NCBI RefSeq assembly: GCF_030687575.1
Contig: NZ_CP117439.1
Location: forward strand, 1,054,001-1,118,000
Length of the DNA: 64,000 nt
Direction: 5' to 3'
Origin: Pseudomonas sp. FP2309
GTDB taxonomy: Bacteria > Pseudomonadota > Gammaproteobacteria > Pseudomonadales > Pseudomonadaceae
In this document: positions 36,922 through 47,230 of the stretch, piece after piece
Numbering within the stretch: position 1 is the first letter of the stretch
How the letters are laid out: every line of letters starts with the position of its first letter
Notes under the pieces: model-generated
Databases searched by the model: none
Seen by the model: the letters and a program-made list of their open reading frames with translations, nothing else
What the model was told of the DNA's origin: nothing
Program-made: the position numbers and the translations under genes

Positions 36922-38316
36922 ATGGATGACCATGGACGCACCCCTTCTTCCGACCAGCCAATCCTTTATGTGCTCGATACCAACGTATTGATCCACGATC
37001 CAAACGCTCTGCTCAATTTCGAAGAACACCACGTCGCCATCCCGATGATCGTGCTGGAGGAACTCGACAAACTCAAAAGCGGGCATCACAGCGTTGCCGC
37101 CGAATGCCGCCAGGCCATCCGGTTGATCGACAAGACATTGGGTGAAGCGTCACCCGAGGATGTTGAAGTCGGCGTGCCGATCCAGCGCGGTAAGAGCGGA
37201 CCCAAGGGCTTGCTGTCGATTTTGATGAGCAAGCGCAGCGAGCCCAACAGCCTGCTGCCGGAAAACCTCAACGACAACAAAATCATCAACCAATTGATCG
37301 ACCTGCATGCGCGCGACAAGGACCTGCGTGTGGTGCTGGTGACCAAAGACATCAATATGCGCCTCAAGGCCCGAGCCTGTGGGATCGCGGCCGAGGACTA
37401 CAGCACCGACCAACTGGTCGATGACGTGTCGATGCTGTCCCGTGGTTATCACATGATGACCGGCTCGTTCTGGGACCGCGTGAGCAAGGTCGAAACCCGT
37501 CAGGATCACGGCCGCACCTGGCACCAGGTACAACTGATCGACAACCTGCCGGCCGTGCATATCAATGAATTCATCGTCGACGAGCAGGGCTTCGTGGGCT
37601 GGATCAAAGAGATCCAGGTCGACAAGCTGCTGATCCTCGACCTGCATCAGGAACCCCTGTTGCACCAGGAAGCCTGGGGCCTGAAACCGCGCGACATTTA
37701 TCAGAGCCTGGCGCTGTATGCGCTGCTCGATCCGGATATCCACCTGGTCAACCTCACCGGTGCCGCAGGCTCGGGGAAAACCATCCTCGCCCTGGCCGCC
37801 GCGATCGAACAGACCATGGTGACCAAGCGCTATCGCCGCATCATCGCCACCCGCAGTGTGCAGGGCCTGGACCAGGAAATCGGTTTTCTGCCCGGCACCG
37901 AAGCGGAAAAAATGGAACCGTGGCTGGGGGCGATCACCGACAACCTCGAAGCCTTGCACATGGATGACGAAAACACCCATGGCAGCGTCGACTACATCCT
38001 CAGCAAAGTGCCGTTGCAGTTCAAATCCCTCAACTACATCCGAGGTCGCAGCTTCCAGCAGAGCCTGATTTTGATCGATGAATGTCAGAACCTGACGCCG
38101 CACCAGATGAAAACCATCATCACCCGTGCCGGCGCCGGTTCCAAAGTGGTGTGCTTGGGCAACCTGGCGCAGATCGACACCCCCTACCTGTCCGCGACCA
38201 GCTCCGGGCTGACGTACCTGACGGAACGCTTCAAAGACTTCCCGAACGGCGTGCACATCGCGCTGCAAGGGGTACCGCGCTCGATTCTGGCCGAATACGC
38301 AGAGTCGCATCTCTGA
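36922..38316 (+). CDS. PIN-PhoH family ATPase (PhoH2-type)
   Basis: Cytoplasmic fusion of a PIN-type RNase domain (about residues 12-150, with Asp19 in VLDTNVLIHD and Glu46/47 in VLEELDKLK) and a PhoH ATPase domain (about 235-455) with Walker A GAAGSGKT and Walker B LILIDECQNLT. PhoH2 proteins of this architecture are described as RNA helicase/ribonucleases. The 464-residue length is normal and all motifs are intact. The gene is preceded by an intergenic stretch of about 350 bases and followed by a palindromic repeat and the moa genes. Confidence 0.9.
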   Translation: MDDHGRTPSSDQPILYVLDTNVLIHDPNALLNFEEHHVAIPMIVLEELDKLKSGHHSVAAECRQAIRLIDKTLGEASPEDVEVGVPIQRGKSGPKGLLSILMSKRSEPNSLLPENLNDNKIINQLIDLHARDKDLRVVLVTKDINMRLKARACGIAAEDYSTDQLVDDVSMLSRGYHMMTGSFWDRVSKVETRQDHGRTWHQVQLIDNLPAVHINEFIVDEQGFVGWIKEIQVDKLLILDLHQEPLLHQEAWGLKPRDIYQSLALYALLDPDIHLVNLTGAAGSGKTILALAAAIEQTMVTKRYRRIIATRSVQGLDQEIGFLPGTEAEKMEPWLGAITDNLEALHMDDENTHGSVDYILSKVPLQFKSLNYIRGRSFQQSLILIDECQNLTPHQMKTIITRAGAGSKVVCLGNLAQIDTPYLSATSSGLTYLTERFKDFPNGVHIALQGVPRSILAEYAESHL

Positions 38317-38317
38317 G

Positions 38318-38396
38318 TCGCAAGCTTTAAGCTACAAGTTGCACGTGGGTCCAGTGAGCTTTTCACTTGCCGCTTGCAGCTTGTAGCTTTTTTGCT
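38318..38396. repeat. Intergenic palindromic repeat (AAGCTGCAAG type) before moaC
   Basis: Inverted arms around GCAAGCTTTAAGCTACAAG and CTTGCAGCTTGTAGC with a loop of about 25 bases, ending in TTTTTT on the plus strand, so it may also terminate transcription of the PIN-PhoH gene. Related elements lie at 18803-18866 and 32236-32313. Confidence 0.7.
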
Positions 38397-38412
38397 GCCT
38401 CAAGGAGGCTCT

Positions 38413-38886
38413 GTGCTGACTCATCTCGATTCCCAAGGTCGCGCCCATATGGTCGACGTCACCGACAAGTCCGTGACGTTCCGTGAGGCGGTGGCTGAAG
38501 CGCGGGTGCGCATGTTGCCCGAAACCCTGCAAATGATTGTCGACGGCGCCCATCCCAAGGGTGACGTATTTGCCGTGGCCCGCATCGCCGGGATCCAGGC
38601 CGCGAAGAAAACCAGTGACCTTATCCCTCTGTGTCACCCGTTGATGTTGACGGGCGTCAAGGTCGAACTCAGTGCCGAGGGTGCAGACTCTGTGCGCATC
38701 GTGGCGCGCTGCAAGCTGTCCGGGCAGACCGGTGTGGAGATGGAGGCATTGACCGCGGCCAGCGTCGCGGCACTGACTATCTATGACATGTGCAAGGCGG
38801 TGGATCGCGGCATGACCATCGAAACCATTCGCCTGCTGGAGAAGCTCGGCGGCAAGAGCGGGCATTTCAAGGCGGATGAACAATGA
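38413..38886 (+). CDS. moaC: Cyclic pyranopterin monophosphate synthase MoaC
   Basis: Second step of molybdenum cofactor synthesis: conversion of 3',8-cyclo-GTP to cyclic pyranopterin monophosphate. The 157-residue product carries [19 protein letters not shown], the conserved [13 protein letters not shown] segment and [20 protein letters not shown]. The start is GTG 38413 with AAGGAGG six bases upstream; codons upstream in frame are inside the repeat. It overlaps moaD by four bases (ATGA), forming moaC-moaD-moaE. Confidence 0.95.
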   Translation: MLTHLDSQGRAHMVDVTDKSVTFREAVAEARVRMLPETLQMIVDGAHPKGDVFAVARIAGIQAAKKTSDLIPLCHPLMLTGVKVELSAEGADSVRIVARCKLSGQTGVEMEALTAASVAALTIYDMCKAVDRGMTIETIRLLEKLGGKSGHFKADEQ

Positions 38887-39125
38887 GCATCAACGTACTG
38901 TTTTTTGCGCGCTACAGCGAAGCGGTGGGCTTTGATTCGCTGGAGATGGAAGGCGACTTCGCGAATGTCGACGCGGTGCGTCTGGCATTGGCTGCCGATC
39001 CCGCTTTCAAGGTGCTCAATGAGGACAGCCTGATGTGCGCCCGCAACCAGGAGCTGTGCAACCTCGACGAGCCACTGCAGGCTGGCGACGAGGTCGCATT
39101 CTTTCCGCCCGTGACCGGAGGCTGA
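38883..39125 (+). CDS. moaD: Molybdopterin synthase small subunit MoaD
   Basis: Ubiquitin-like sulfur carrier of molybdopterin synthase, 80 residues, ending in the required double glycine (FFPPVTGG) that is adenylated and thiocarboxylated by MoeB. Start overlaps the moaC stop (ATGA) and the stop is two bases before moaE. Length and fold pattern are typical. It works with MoaE to add the dithiolene sulfurs to cyclic pyranopterin. Confidence 0.95.
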   Translation: MSINVLFFARYSEAVGFDSLEMEGDFANVDAVRLALAADPAFKVLNEDSLMCARNQELCNLDEPLQAGDEVAFFPPVTGG

Positions 39126-39127
39126 GC

Positions 39128-39577
39128 ATGGCTATTCGTGTGCAGGTGGCGGCGTTCGATCCGGGTGCCGAAGTCAACGCGATGCATGCGGCAAACGTGG
39201 GCGTGGGCGCGGTGGTGAGTTTTGTCGGGTATGTGCGCGACTTCAATGACGGTCGTGATGTGTCAGCGATGTTCCTGGAGCATTACCCCGGCATGACCGA
39301 AAAAGCCCTGGCCAGGATTGCCGTGGAAGCCGAGCAGCGCTGGCCGTTGCTCAAGCTTGAGGTGCTGCATCGTATCGGTGCGCTGGAACCGGGCGAGCCG
39401 ATTGTGTTCGTCGCGGCCGCCAGTGCCCATCGCCAGGCTGCATTCGATGCGTGTGCGTTTGTGATGGACTATTTGAAGACGCGGGCACCGTTCTGGAAGA
39501 AAGAGAACACGCCTGAAGGTTCGCGTTGGGTGGAAGGGCGCAGCAGTGATCACGCCGCGGCGGATCGCTGGAAATAG
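39128..39577 (+). CDS. moaE: Molybdopterin synthase catalytic subunit MoaE
   Basis: Large subunit of molybdopterin synthase. The 149-residue product has the core segments VGAVVSFVGYVRDFNDG, LEHYPGMTEKALARI, VLHRIGALEPGEPIVFVA and the catalytic lysine region DYLKTRAPFWKKE. ATG 39128 lies two bases after moaD, whose C-terminal tail would insert into its active site. The operon moaC-moaD-moaE lacks moaA and moaB in this window. Confidence 0.95.
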   Translation: MAIRVQVAAFDPGAEVNAMHAANVGVGAVVSFVGYVRDFNDGRDVSAMFLEHYPGMTEKALARIAVEAEQRWPLLKLEVLHRIGALEPGEPIVFVAAASAHRQAAFDACAFVMDYLKTRAPFWKKENTPEGSRWVEGRSSDHAAADRWK

Positions 39578-39593
39578 CCGGCAGGGAAATCAA

Positions 39594-39620
39594 ATGAGGG
39601 GGGGCACGCCCCTCCCTCAT
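39594..39620. terminator. Hairpin between convergent moaE and rhlB
   Basis: Arms ATGAGGGGGGG and CCCCTCCCTCAT around a CACG loop form a strong stem between the convergent genes. No clear T tract follows on either strand, so its efficiency as a terminator is uncertain. Confidence 0.45.
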
Positions 39621-39639
39621 GGTGACAGCAGTGCAAACC

Positions 39640-41094
39640 TTAAGGCCGCTTGCGCTCCACAGCCCGCAACAGATGCGTCGGCGGCGTCTCGCAGCTGATC
39701 TTGCGGCCCAGCAGTGCCTCGATCGACGGCAGCTGATACGAGTCATCCTCCCCCGCAAAGCTGATCGACACACCCGCAGCGCCGGCACGGCCGGTCCGGC
39801 CGATACGGTGCACGTAATCGTCCGGCACTTCCGGCAGGGTGAAGTTGATCACGTGGCTGATGCCATCGATGTGAATCCCGCGCCCGGCGACGTCGGTGGC
39901 CACCAGTACGCGGATCTTGCCTTCGCGGAAACCTTCCAGCGTCTTGATGCGCTTGTGCTGCGGCACATCGCCGGACAGTTGCGCGGCGTTGACGCCATCG
40001 CGCACCAGGCGCTCTTCGATGCGGCGCACTTCGTCCTTGCGGTTGGCGAACACCATCACGCGCTCCCAACCGTTGTCGTTGACCAGGTTGTAGAGCAGCT
40101 TGTACTTGTCGGCACCGGCCACCGCATAGATGTGCTGTTCGACGTTTTCGCTGGCGACGTTCAGCGCCTCGATCTCGACGATGGACGGGTCGGTGGTCCA
40201 CTGCTTGGCGAGGTTCATCACGTCTTCGGTGAAGGTCGCGGAGAACAGCAGGGTCTGACGCTCGGCCTTTGGCGGGGTCTGGCGAATGATCTGGCGCACT
40301 TGTGGGATAAAGCCCATGTCGAGCATGCGGTCGGCTTCGTCCAGCACCATCACTTCGACCATGTCCAGGTGCACGTCGCCGCGCTGGTTGAAGTCCAGCA
40401 GGCGGCCGGGGGTGGCTACCAGAATGTCGCAATGGCGGGCTTCGAGGTGCTTGAGCTGTTTGTCGAAGTCCATGCCGCCGACGAACGTCATCACGTTAAG
40501 GCCGGTGTACTTGGTCAGGTCGGCGGCGTCCTTGGCGATCTGCACCACCAGCTCGCGGGTGGGGGCGATGATCAGCGCGCGCGGTTCACCCATGTAGCGC
40601 TCTTTCGGCGGCGGTGTCTGCAACAGTTGGGTGATGATCGAGATCAGGAACGCAGCCGTCTTGCCGGTGCCGGTCTGGGCGCGACCGATGGCGTCTTTAC
40701 CGGCGAGGGTGAAGCCCAATACTTGCGCCTGGATCGGCGTGCAGTACGGGAACCCCAGGTCCTGGATGGCATGCATCAGTTCCGGGGCCAGTTTGAAATC
40801 ATGGAAGCGGGTTTTGCCTTCCTGGGGCTCGACGACGAAGTCTTCGAGTTTCCACGGGATCACCGGCGGCTTTGGCGCGCGTTCCCGGCGAGGCTTGGGA
40901 GCGGCTTGAGCGTCAGGTTTTGCCTGTTCGGGCGGTGTCACCGTCGGCGTCTTCGGCTGGGCGGCGGCAGATGCAGTGCGGCCTGGCTGTTGGCCGTCGT
41001 TGCGGCTGCCGGAGGAGGGGACAGGAGCACTGGGAACAGGCGCGAGCGGCTCAGCCTCGCTTTTGCCGAACATCTTCTTGAGTGCTTTGAGCAC
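39640..41094 (-). CDS. rhlB: DEAD-box ATP-dependent RNA helicase RhlB
   Basis: RNA helicase, partner of RNase E in the degradosome of gamma-proteobacteria. The 484-residue protein has a long, low-complexity Pro/Ala-rich N-terminal extension (about 10-80), then the helicase core with Q motif, AQTGTGKT (139-146), [20 protein letters not shown], the [17 protein letters not shown] motif, SATF, and the C-terminal [10 protein letters not shown]. The extension is longer than in E. coli RhlB and typical of pseudomonads. Monocistronic, convergent with moaE. Confidence 0.92.
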   Translation of the reverse strand: MLKALKKMFGKSEAEPLAPVPSAPVPSSGSRNDGQQPGRTASAAAQPKTPTVTPPEQAKPDAQAAPKPRRERAPKPPVIPWKLEDFVVEPQEGKTRFHDFKLAPELMHAIQDLGFPYCTPIQAQVLGFTLAGKDAIGRAQTGTGKTAAFLISIITQLLQTPPPKERYMGEPRALIIAPTRELVVQIAKDAADLTKYTGLNVMTFVGGMDFDKQLKHLEARHCDILVATPGRLLDFNQRGDVHLDMVEVMVLDEADRMLDMGFIPQVRQIIRQTPPKAERQTLLFSATFTEDVMNLAKQWTTDPSIVEIEALNVASENVEQHIYAVAGADKYKLLYNLVNDNGWERVMVFANRKDEVRRIEERLVRDGVNAAQLSGDVPQHKRIKTLEGFREGKIRVLVATDVAGRGIHIDGISHVINFTLPEVPDDYVHRIGRTGRAGAAGVSISFAGEDDSYQLPSIEALLGRKISCETPPTHLLRAVERKRP

Positions 41095-41196
41095 GGTGAT
41101 CTCATTAATTGGTTAAGGAATATACGCCGGCCAGTGTAATGCAAGAATCGGGCGCGGCGTAGTGCGTCTGTCATACGGCTACATAAACGCGGGGTT

Positions 41197-42199
<1,003 letters not shown>

Positions 42200-43231
42200 A
42201 TGAAGGTATTGAAATCCACCCTGGCCATCGTTTCCGCGGCCGCTGTACTGGGTGTCAGTGGTTTCGCCCAAGCTGGCGCCACCCTGGACGCCGTGCAGAA
42301 GAAAGGCTTTGTGCAATGTGGCGTGAGTGACGGCCTGCCGGGTTTCTCGGTACCGGATGCCAGCGGCAAGATCCTGGGGATCGACGCTGACGTTTGCCGC
42401 GCTGTGGCCGCTGCTGTATTCGGCGACGCGACCAAGGTCAAGTTCAGCCAGTTGAACGCCAAGGAGCGTTTCACCGCGCTTCAGTCGGGCGAAGTCGACA
42501 TTCTGTCCCGTAACACCACCATGACCAGCTCCCGTGATGCGGGCATGGGCCTGAAATTCCCGGGTTTCATTACCTACTACGACGGCATCGGTTTCCTGGT
42601 TAACAACAAGCTGGGCGTAAAAAGTGCCAAGGAACTGGACGGTGCAACCATCTGCATCCAGGCCGGTACCACCACTGAGCTGAACGTTTCCGACTACTTC
42701 CGTGGCAACGGTCTGAAATACACCCCGATCACCTTCGACACCTCCGATGAAAGCGCCAAGTCGCTGGAATCCGGTCGTTGCGACGTGCTGACCTCCGACA
42801 AATCCCAACTGTTCGCCCAGCGCAGCAAGTTGGCTTCGCCGAAGGACTACGTGGTACTGCCGGAAACCATTTCCAAGGAGCCGCTGGGCCCGGTCGTGCG
42901 TAATGGCGACGACGAGTGGCTGGCGATCGTGCGCTGGGTTGGCTACGCCATGCTCAACGCTGAAGAAGCCGGTATCACCTCTAAAAACGTAGAAGCTGAA
43001 GCCAAGTCCACCAAGAACCCGGACGTTGCACGTCTGCTCGGTGCCGACGGCGAATACGGCAAAGACCTGAAAGTGAAGAAAGACTGGGTCGTGCAGATCG
43101 TCAAGCAAGTGGGTAACTACGGCGAAGTGTTCGAGCGCAACCTCGGCAAGAGCACTCCGCTGGAAATCGACCGCGGCCTGAACGCGCTGTGGAACAACGG
43201 CGGCATTCAATACGCACCGCCTGTGCGCTGA
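42200..43231 (+). CDS. aapJ: General L-amino-acid ABC transporter, periplasmic binding protein
   Basis: Binding component of the broad-specificity amino-acid uptake system Aap. The 343-residue product has a signal peptide (about 1-25, ending FAQAG), the family signature VQCGVSDGLPGFSVPDASGK and GIDADVCRAVAAAVFGD, and the conserved ALQSGEVDILSRNTTMTSSR segment of the AapJ/YhdW group. GGAGG precedes the ATG. It heads the aapJQMP operon, with 72 bases before the first permease gene. Specific for the general family rather than glutamate-only systems. Confidence 0.93.
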   Translation: MKVLKSTLAIVSAAAVLGVSGFAQAGATLDAVQKKGFVQCGVSDGLPGFSVPDASGKILGIDADVCRAVAAAVFGDATKVKFSQLNAKERFTALQSGEVDILSRNTTMTSSRDAGMGLKFPGFITYYDGIGFLVNNKLGVKSAKELDGATICIQAGTTTELNVSDYFRGNGLKYTPITFDTSDESAKSLESGRCDVLTSDKSQLFAQRSKLASPKDYVVLPETISKEPLGPVVRNGDDEWLAIVRWVGYAMLNAEEAGITSKNVEAEAKSTKNPDVARLLGADGEYGKDLKVKKDWVVQIVKQVGNYGEVFERNLGKSTPLEIDRGLNALWNNGGIQYAPPVR

Positions 43232-43303
43232 TCGCTGATGGTTCTGTCACCCGGTGGGCCAACCGCCGGGTGATGTTCTGTTCCATTCTTTCCGGGGCAC
43301 TTC

Positions 43304-44485
43304 ATGCAAAATCAAATCGGCGCACCAAAGCAGAAGCTCAGCTTCAGCGATCCCAAAGTGCGTGCGTGGCTCTTCCAGATCGTCACGATTGTGGCGGTGG
43401 TCTCGCTGGGCTGGTACCTCTTCCACAATACCCAGACCAACCTTCAGCACCGGGGCATTACCTCGGGTTTCGACTTTCTTGAGCGCAGTGCCGGCTTTGG
43501 CATCGCGCAGCATTTGATCGACTACACCGAATCGGACAGCTATGCCCGCGTCTTTCTGATCGGCTTGCTCAACACCTTGCTGGTGACCTTCATCGGCGTG
43601 ATCCTGGCCACCTTGCTCGGCTTTATCGTCGGCGTGGCGCGCCTGTCGCCCAACTGGATGATCAACAAGCTGGCGACGGTGTACGTGGAAGTCTTCCGCA
43701 ACATCCCGCCGCTGCTGCAAATCCTGTTCTGGTACTTCGCGGTGTTCCTGACCATGCCGGGGCCGCGCAACAGTCATAACTTCGGCGATACCTTCTTTGT
43801 CAGCAGCCGTGGCCTGAACATGCCCGCGGCGCTTGCCGCCGATGGGTTCTGGCCGTTTGTGGTCAGCGTGGTGGTAGCGATTGTGGCAACCGTGCTGATG
43901 GCGCGTTGGGCCAACAAGCGCTTTGAAGCCACCGGTGTTCCGTTCCATAAGTTCTGGGCGGGCCTGGCGTTGTTCATCGTGATCCCGGCCTTGTGCGCGT
44001 TGATCTTCGGCGCGCCACTGCACTGGGAAATGCCAAAACTGCAAGGCTTCAACTTTGTCGGCGGCTGGGTGTTGATCCCTGAACTGCTGGCGTTGACCCT
44101 GGCACTGACCGTATACACGGCGGCGTTCATCGCCGAGATCGTGCGTTCGGGCATCAAGTCCGTCAGCCACGGCCAGACCGAAGCCGCGCGCTCCCTGGGC
44201 CTGCGCAATGGGCCGACGCTGCGCAAGGTCATCATTCCGCAAGCCTTGCGGGTGATCATTCCGCCGCTGACCAGCCAATACCTGAACCTGGCGAAAAACT
44301 CGTCGTTGGCCGCCGGTATCGGTTACCCGGAAATGGTTTCGCTGTTTGCCGGTACGGTGCTCAACCAGACCGGCCAGGCCATCGAAGTCATTGCCATCAC
44401 CATGAGCGTGTACCTGGCGATCAGCATCAGCATTTCCCTGCTGATGAACTGGTACAACAAGCGCATTGCGCTGATCGAGCGGTGA
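43304..44485 (+). CDS. aapQ: General L-amino-acid ABC transporter permease AapQ
   Basis: First inner-membrane permease of the Aap system, 393 residues with about eight membrane helices: one near residue 25, helices around 85-145 and four or five after 180. The cytoplasmic EAA loop is visible as QTEAARSLGLRNGPTLRKVI. The long insertion between the first helices is typical of AapQ/M. It pairs with AapM downstream (10 bases). Substrates: most L-amino acids by family knowledge. Confidence 0.93.
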   Translation: MQNQIGAPKQKLSFSDPKVRAWLFQIVTIVAVVSLGWYLFHNTQTNLQHRGITSGFDFLERSAGFGIAQHLIDYTESDSYARVFLIGLLNTLLVTFIGVILATLLGFIVGVARLSPNWMINKLATVYVEVFRNIPPLLQILFWYFAVFLTMPGPRNSHNFGDTFFVSSRGLNMPAALAADGFWPFVVSVVVAIVATVLMARWANKRFEATGVPFHKFWAGLALFIVIPALCALIFGAPLHWEMPKLQGFNFVGGWVLIPELLALTLALTVYTAAFIAEIVRSGIKSVSHGQTEAARSLGLRNGPTLRKVIIPQALRVIIPPLTSQYLNLAKNSSLAAGIGYPEMVSLFAGTVLNQTGQAIEVIAITMSVYLAISISISLLMNWYNKRIALIER

Positions 44486-44495
44486 GGAAACGCAC

Positions 44496-45593
44496 ATGAG
44501 TTCTCATATTTTCAAACCGGATATGCCGCCGCCGAGCAAAGTGTTCGGCCCGGTGGCATGGATGCGCGCCAACCTGTTTTCCAGTTGGCTCAATACCCTG
44601 CTGACTCTGGTGTCGATCTACCTGGTGTACCTGGTGGTGCCGCCGATCCTGCATTGGGCCATCCTCGATGCGAACTGGGTGGGCACCACCCGCGCCGACT
44701 GCACCAAGGAAGGCGCCTGCTGGGTGTTTATTCAGCAGCGCTTCGGGCAGTTCATGTACGGCTACTTCCCCGTCGACCTGCGCTGGCGTGTAGACCTCAC
44801 CGTGTGGCTGGCCATTGTGGGCGCGGCGCCGTTGTTCATCTCGCGTTTCCAGCACAAGGCGATCTACGGCCTGAGCTTTTTGGTGCTGTACCCGATCGTT
44901 GCCTACTTCCTGCTGCATGGCGGCATCTTCGGGCTGACCAACGTGGCTACCAGTCAATGGGGCGGCTTGATGCTGACCCTGGTGATCGCCACCGTCGGCA
45001 TCGCCGGTGCATTGCCGCTGGGCATCGTGCTGGCGTTGGGACGGCGTTCGAACATGCCGGCGATTCGTGTGGTCTGCGTGACCTTCATCGAGTTCTGGCG
45101 CGGCGTGCCGTTGATCACCGTGCTGTTCATGTCCTCGGTGATGCTGCCGCTGTTCCTGCCCGAAGGCATGAACTTCGACAAGCTGCTGCGGGCGCTGATC
45201 GGCGTGATCCTGTTCCAGTCGGCCTACGTGGCCGAAGTGGTACGCGGCGGCTTGCAGGCGATTCCTAAAGGTCAGTACGAAGCGGCCGCGGCGATGGGCC
45301 TGGGTTACTGGCGCAGCATGGGCCTGGTGATTCTGCCGCAGGCCCTGAAGCTGGTGATTCCGGGCATCGTCAACACGTTTATCGCGCTGTTCAAGGACAC
45401 GAGCCTGGTGATCATCATCGGCCTGTTCGACCTGCTCAACAGCGTCAAGCAAGCTGCCGCCGACCCGAAATGGCTGGGCATGGCCACTGAAGGCTATGTG
45501 TTCGCCGCCCTGGTGTTCTGGATTTTCTGTTTTGGTATGTCGCGCTATTCCATGCATCTGGAACGCAAGCTCGACACAGGCCACAAGCGTTAG
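44496..45593 (+). CDS. aapM: General L-amino-acid ABC transporter permease AapM
   Basis: Second permease subunit, 365 residues with about eight hydrophobic segments and the EAA loop [20 protein letters not shown] that contacts the ATPase. The start lies 10 bases after aapQ. It has the AapM-specific periplasmic insert ([20 protein letters not shown]) with two cysteines. It forms a heterodimeric channel with AapQ. Confidence 0.93.
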   Translation: MSSHIFKPDMPPPSKVFGPVAWMRANLFSSWLNTLLTLVSIYLVYLVVPPILHWAILDANWVGTTRADCTKEGACWVFIQQRFGQFMYGYFPVDLRWRVDLTVWLAIVGAAPLFISRFQHKAIYGLSFLVLYPIVAYFLLHGGIFGLTNVATSQWGGLMLTLVIATVGIAGALPLGIVLALGRRSNMPAIRVVCVTFIEFWRGVPLITVLFMSSVMLPLFLPEGMNFDKLLRALIGVILFQSAYVAEVVRGGLQAIPKGQYEAAAAMGLGYWRSMGLVILPQALKLVIPGIVNTFIALFKDTSLVIIIGLFDLLNSVKQAAADPKWLGMATEGYVFAALVFWIFCFGMSRYSMHLERKLDTGHKR

Positions 45594-45604
45594 GAGTTCT
45601 TTTA

Positions 45605-46369
45605 ATGAGCGAAGCAATCAAACAGCCTGTGAGCCCTGAAGGCATTATCCAGATGCAGGGCGTCAACAAGTGGTACGGCCAGTTCCACGTGTTGAAAGAC
45701 ATCAACCTCAACGTCAAGCAGGGCGAGCGTATCGTGCTGTGCGGGCCGTCGGGGTCGGGCAAGTCCACCACTATCCGCTGCCTCAACCGCCTGGAAGAGC
45801 ACCAGCAGGGCCGCATCGTGGTCGATGGCGTGGAGCTCACCAACGACCTCAAGCAGATCGAAGCGATCCGTCGTGAAGTCGGCATGGTGTTCCAGCACTT
45901 CAACCTGTTCCCACACCTGACCATCCTGCAGAACTGCACGTTGGCGCCGATGTGGGTACGCAAGATGCCCAAGCGCAAGGCCGAAGAAATCGCCATGCAT
46001 TACCTGGAGCGCGTGCGCATCCCGGAGCAGGCGCACAAGTTCCCTGGGCAACTGTCCGGCGGCCAGCAACAGCGTGTGGCGATTGCCCGCGCGCTGTGCA
46101 TGAAACCAAAAATCATGCTGTTCGACGAACCGACCTCGGCGCTGGACCCGGAAATGGTGAAAGAGGTGCTGGACACCATGATCGGCCTGGCCGAAGACGG
46201 CATGACCATGCTGTGCGTGACCCACGAAATGGGCTTTGCCCGCACCGTGGCCAACCGCGTGATCTTCATGGACAAAGGCGAGATCGTTGAGCAGGCGGCG
46301 CCGAATGACTTCTTCGACAATCCGCAGAATGATCGGACCAAGCTGTTCTTGAGCCAGATTTTGCATTGA
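45605..46369 (+). CDS. aapP: General L-amino-acid ABC transporter ATP-binding protein AapP
   Basis: ATPase of the Aap importer, 254 residues. Walker [10 protein letters not shown] is at 47-55, the Q loop is in [14 protein letters not shown], the signature [15 protein letters not shown] and Walker [14 protein letters not shown] follow, and the H loop is in CVTHEMGFA. It belongs to the polar amino-acid transporter (PAAT) ATPase family. It is the last gene of aapJQMP and is followed directly by a strong terminator. Confidence 0.95.
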   Translation: MSEAIKQPVSPEGIIQMQGVNKWYGQFHVLKDINLNVKQGERIVLCGPSGSGKSTTIRCLNRLEEHQQGRIVVDGVELTNDLKQIEAIRREVGMVFQHFNLFPHLTILQNCTLAPMWVRKMPKRKAEEIAMHYLERVRIPEQAHKFPGQLSGGQQQRVAIARALCMKPKIMLFDEPTSALDPEMVKEVLDTMIGLAEDGMTMLCVTHEMGFARTVANRVIFMDKGEIVEQAAPNDFFDNPQNDRTKLFLSQILH

Positions 46370-46386
46370 TCGATGGTTGAAACAAT

Positions 46387-46413
46387 AAACCCGGCCTGGC
46401 CGGGTTTATTTTT
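46387..46413 (+). terminator. Rho-independent terminator of aapJQMP
   Basis: Arms AAACCCGGCC and GGCCGGGTTT with a minimal loop form a stem followed by ATTTTT, 18 bases after the aapP stop. Clear intrinsic terminator. Confidence 0.9.
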
Positions 46414-46529
46414 GTCTGTTCAATAGGTCTTGGGCGCCTCATGCCCTGTGTTCACGGTATGACTTGAGCCTGCGCAGGTCAGTGCCTTCGGCCAATGCCT
46501 TGTCTTTGTGGGCAACTCTGAATAGCCTG

Positions 46530-46546
46530 TAGGAAAATTCATCCTA
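46530..46546. promoter_or_regulatory. Candidate operator of the GntR regulator
   Basis: The dyad TAGGA-N7-TCCTA lies 24 bases before the regulator ATG, where a repressor would block its own transcription. Length fits a FadR-subfamily operator, but the sequence is not a known consensus. Confidence 0.35.
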
Positions 46547-46570
46547 TGATTGGACGAAAGTGCAAAACCC

Positions 46571-47230
46571 ATGACAGACATTGCCCCTCTGATCAAACGC
46601 TCCCTGGTTGACCAGGCTGTGGAGCAACTGCGTCTGCGTATCGCCGCAGGCGTGTGGGCGGTCGGTGAACGCCTGCCTACCGAACCCGAGTTGTGCGCCG
46701 AACTCGGCATCAGCCGCAATACCGTGCGTGAAGCCATCCGTGTGTTGGCCTTTTCCGGGTTGATTGAGGTCCGCCAGGGCGATGGCAGCTATTTGCGTTC
46801 GATGACTGATCCGCTGGGGGCGATGCGTGCGCTGTCCCATTGCACCTTGGAGCAGGCGCAGGAGACGCGGCAGATTCTTGAAGTGGAGGCCATCGGTCTG
46901 GCGGCGCTGCGGCGGACCGAGCAAGACCTGGAGCACCTGCGTGAGGCGCTGCAGGGTAGCGCCGCGCTGTATCACGGTGATCTGGAGGCCTATATCAGCG
47001 CAGACCTGGTGTTCCATAAACGCCTGGTCGACGCCGCGCATAACCCGGCGTTGAGTGAGCTGTACCACTATTTTTCCGCCATCGTCGCCGCGCAGTTGCG
47101 CCAGACCCTGAGCATTTCGCCACGTCGCCAGGCGGTGTTCGACCTGCATATCGCCCTGCTCGACGCCGTGGAACAGCAGGACCCGGAACGTGCCAAATCC
47201 CTTTGCCGGCAGTTGATCAATGAACCTTGA
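46571..47230 (+). CDS. GntR/FadR family transcriptional regulator
   Basis: DNA-binding regulator of 219 residues with an N-terminal winged helix-turn-helix (GERLPTEPELCAELGISRNT then VREAIRVL) and a C-terminal all-helical FCD effector domain (about 95-210, with metal-site residues such as VFHKRLVDAAHNP). I use ATG 46571; a TTG at 46550 would add seven residues. Its last 11 bases overlap the MFS exporter gene, which it probably represses. Ligand unknown. Confidence 0.88.
   Translation: MTDIAPLIKRSLVDQAVEQLRLRIAAGVWAVGERLPTEPELCAELGISRNTVREAIRVLAFSGLIEVRQGDGSYLRSMTDPLGAMRALSHCTLEQAQETRQILEVEAIGLAALRRTEQDLEHLREALQGSAALYHGDLEAYISADLVFHKRLVDAAHNPALSELYHYFSAIVAAQLRQTLSISPRRQAVFDLHIALLDAVEQQDPERAKSLCRQLINEP

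Noticed and set aside
36583..36991. Short plus-strand frames before the PIN-PhoH gene
   Set aside because: No ribosome binding site, no coding character, and they overlap each other and the PhoH start.
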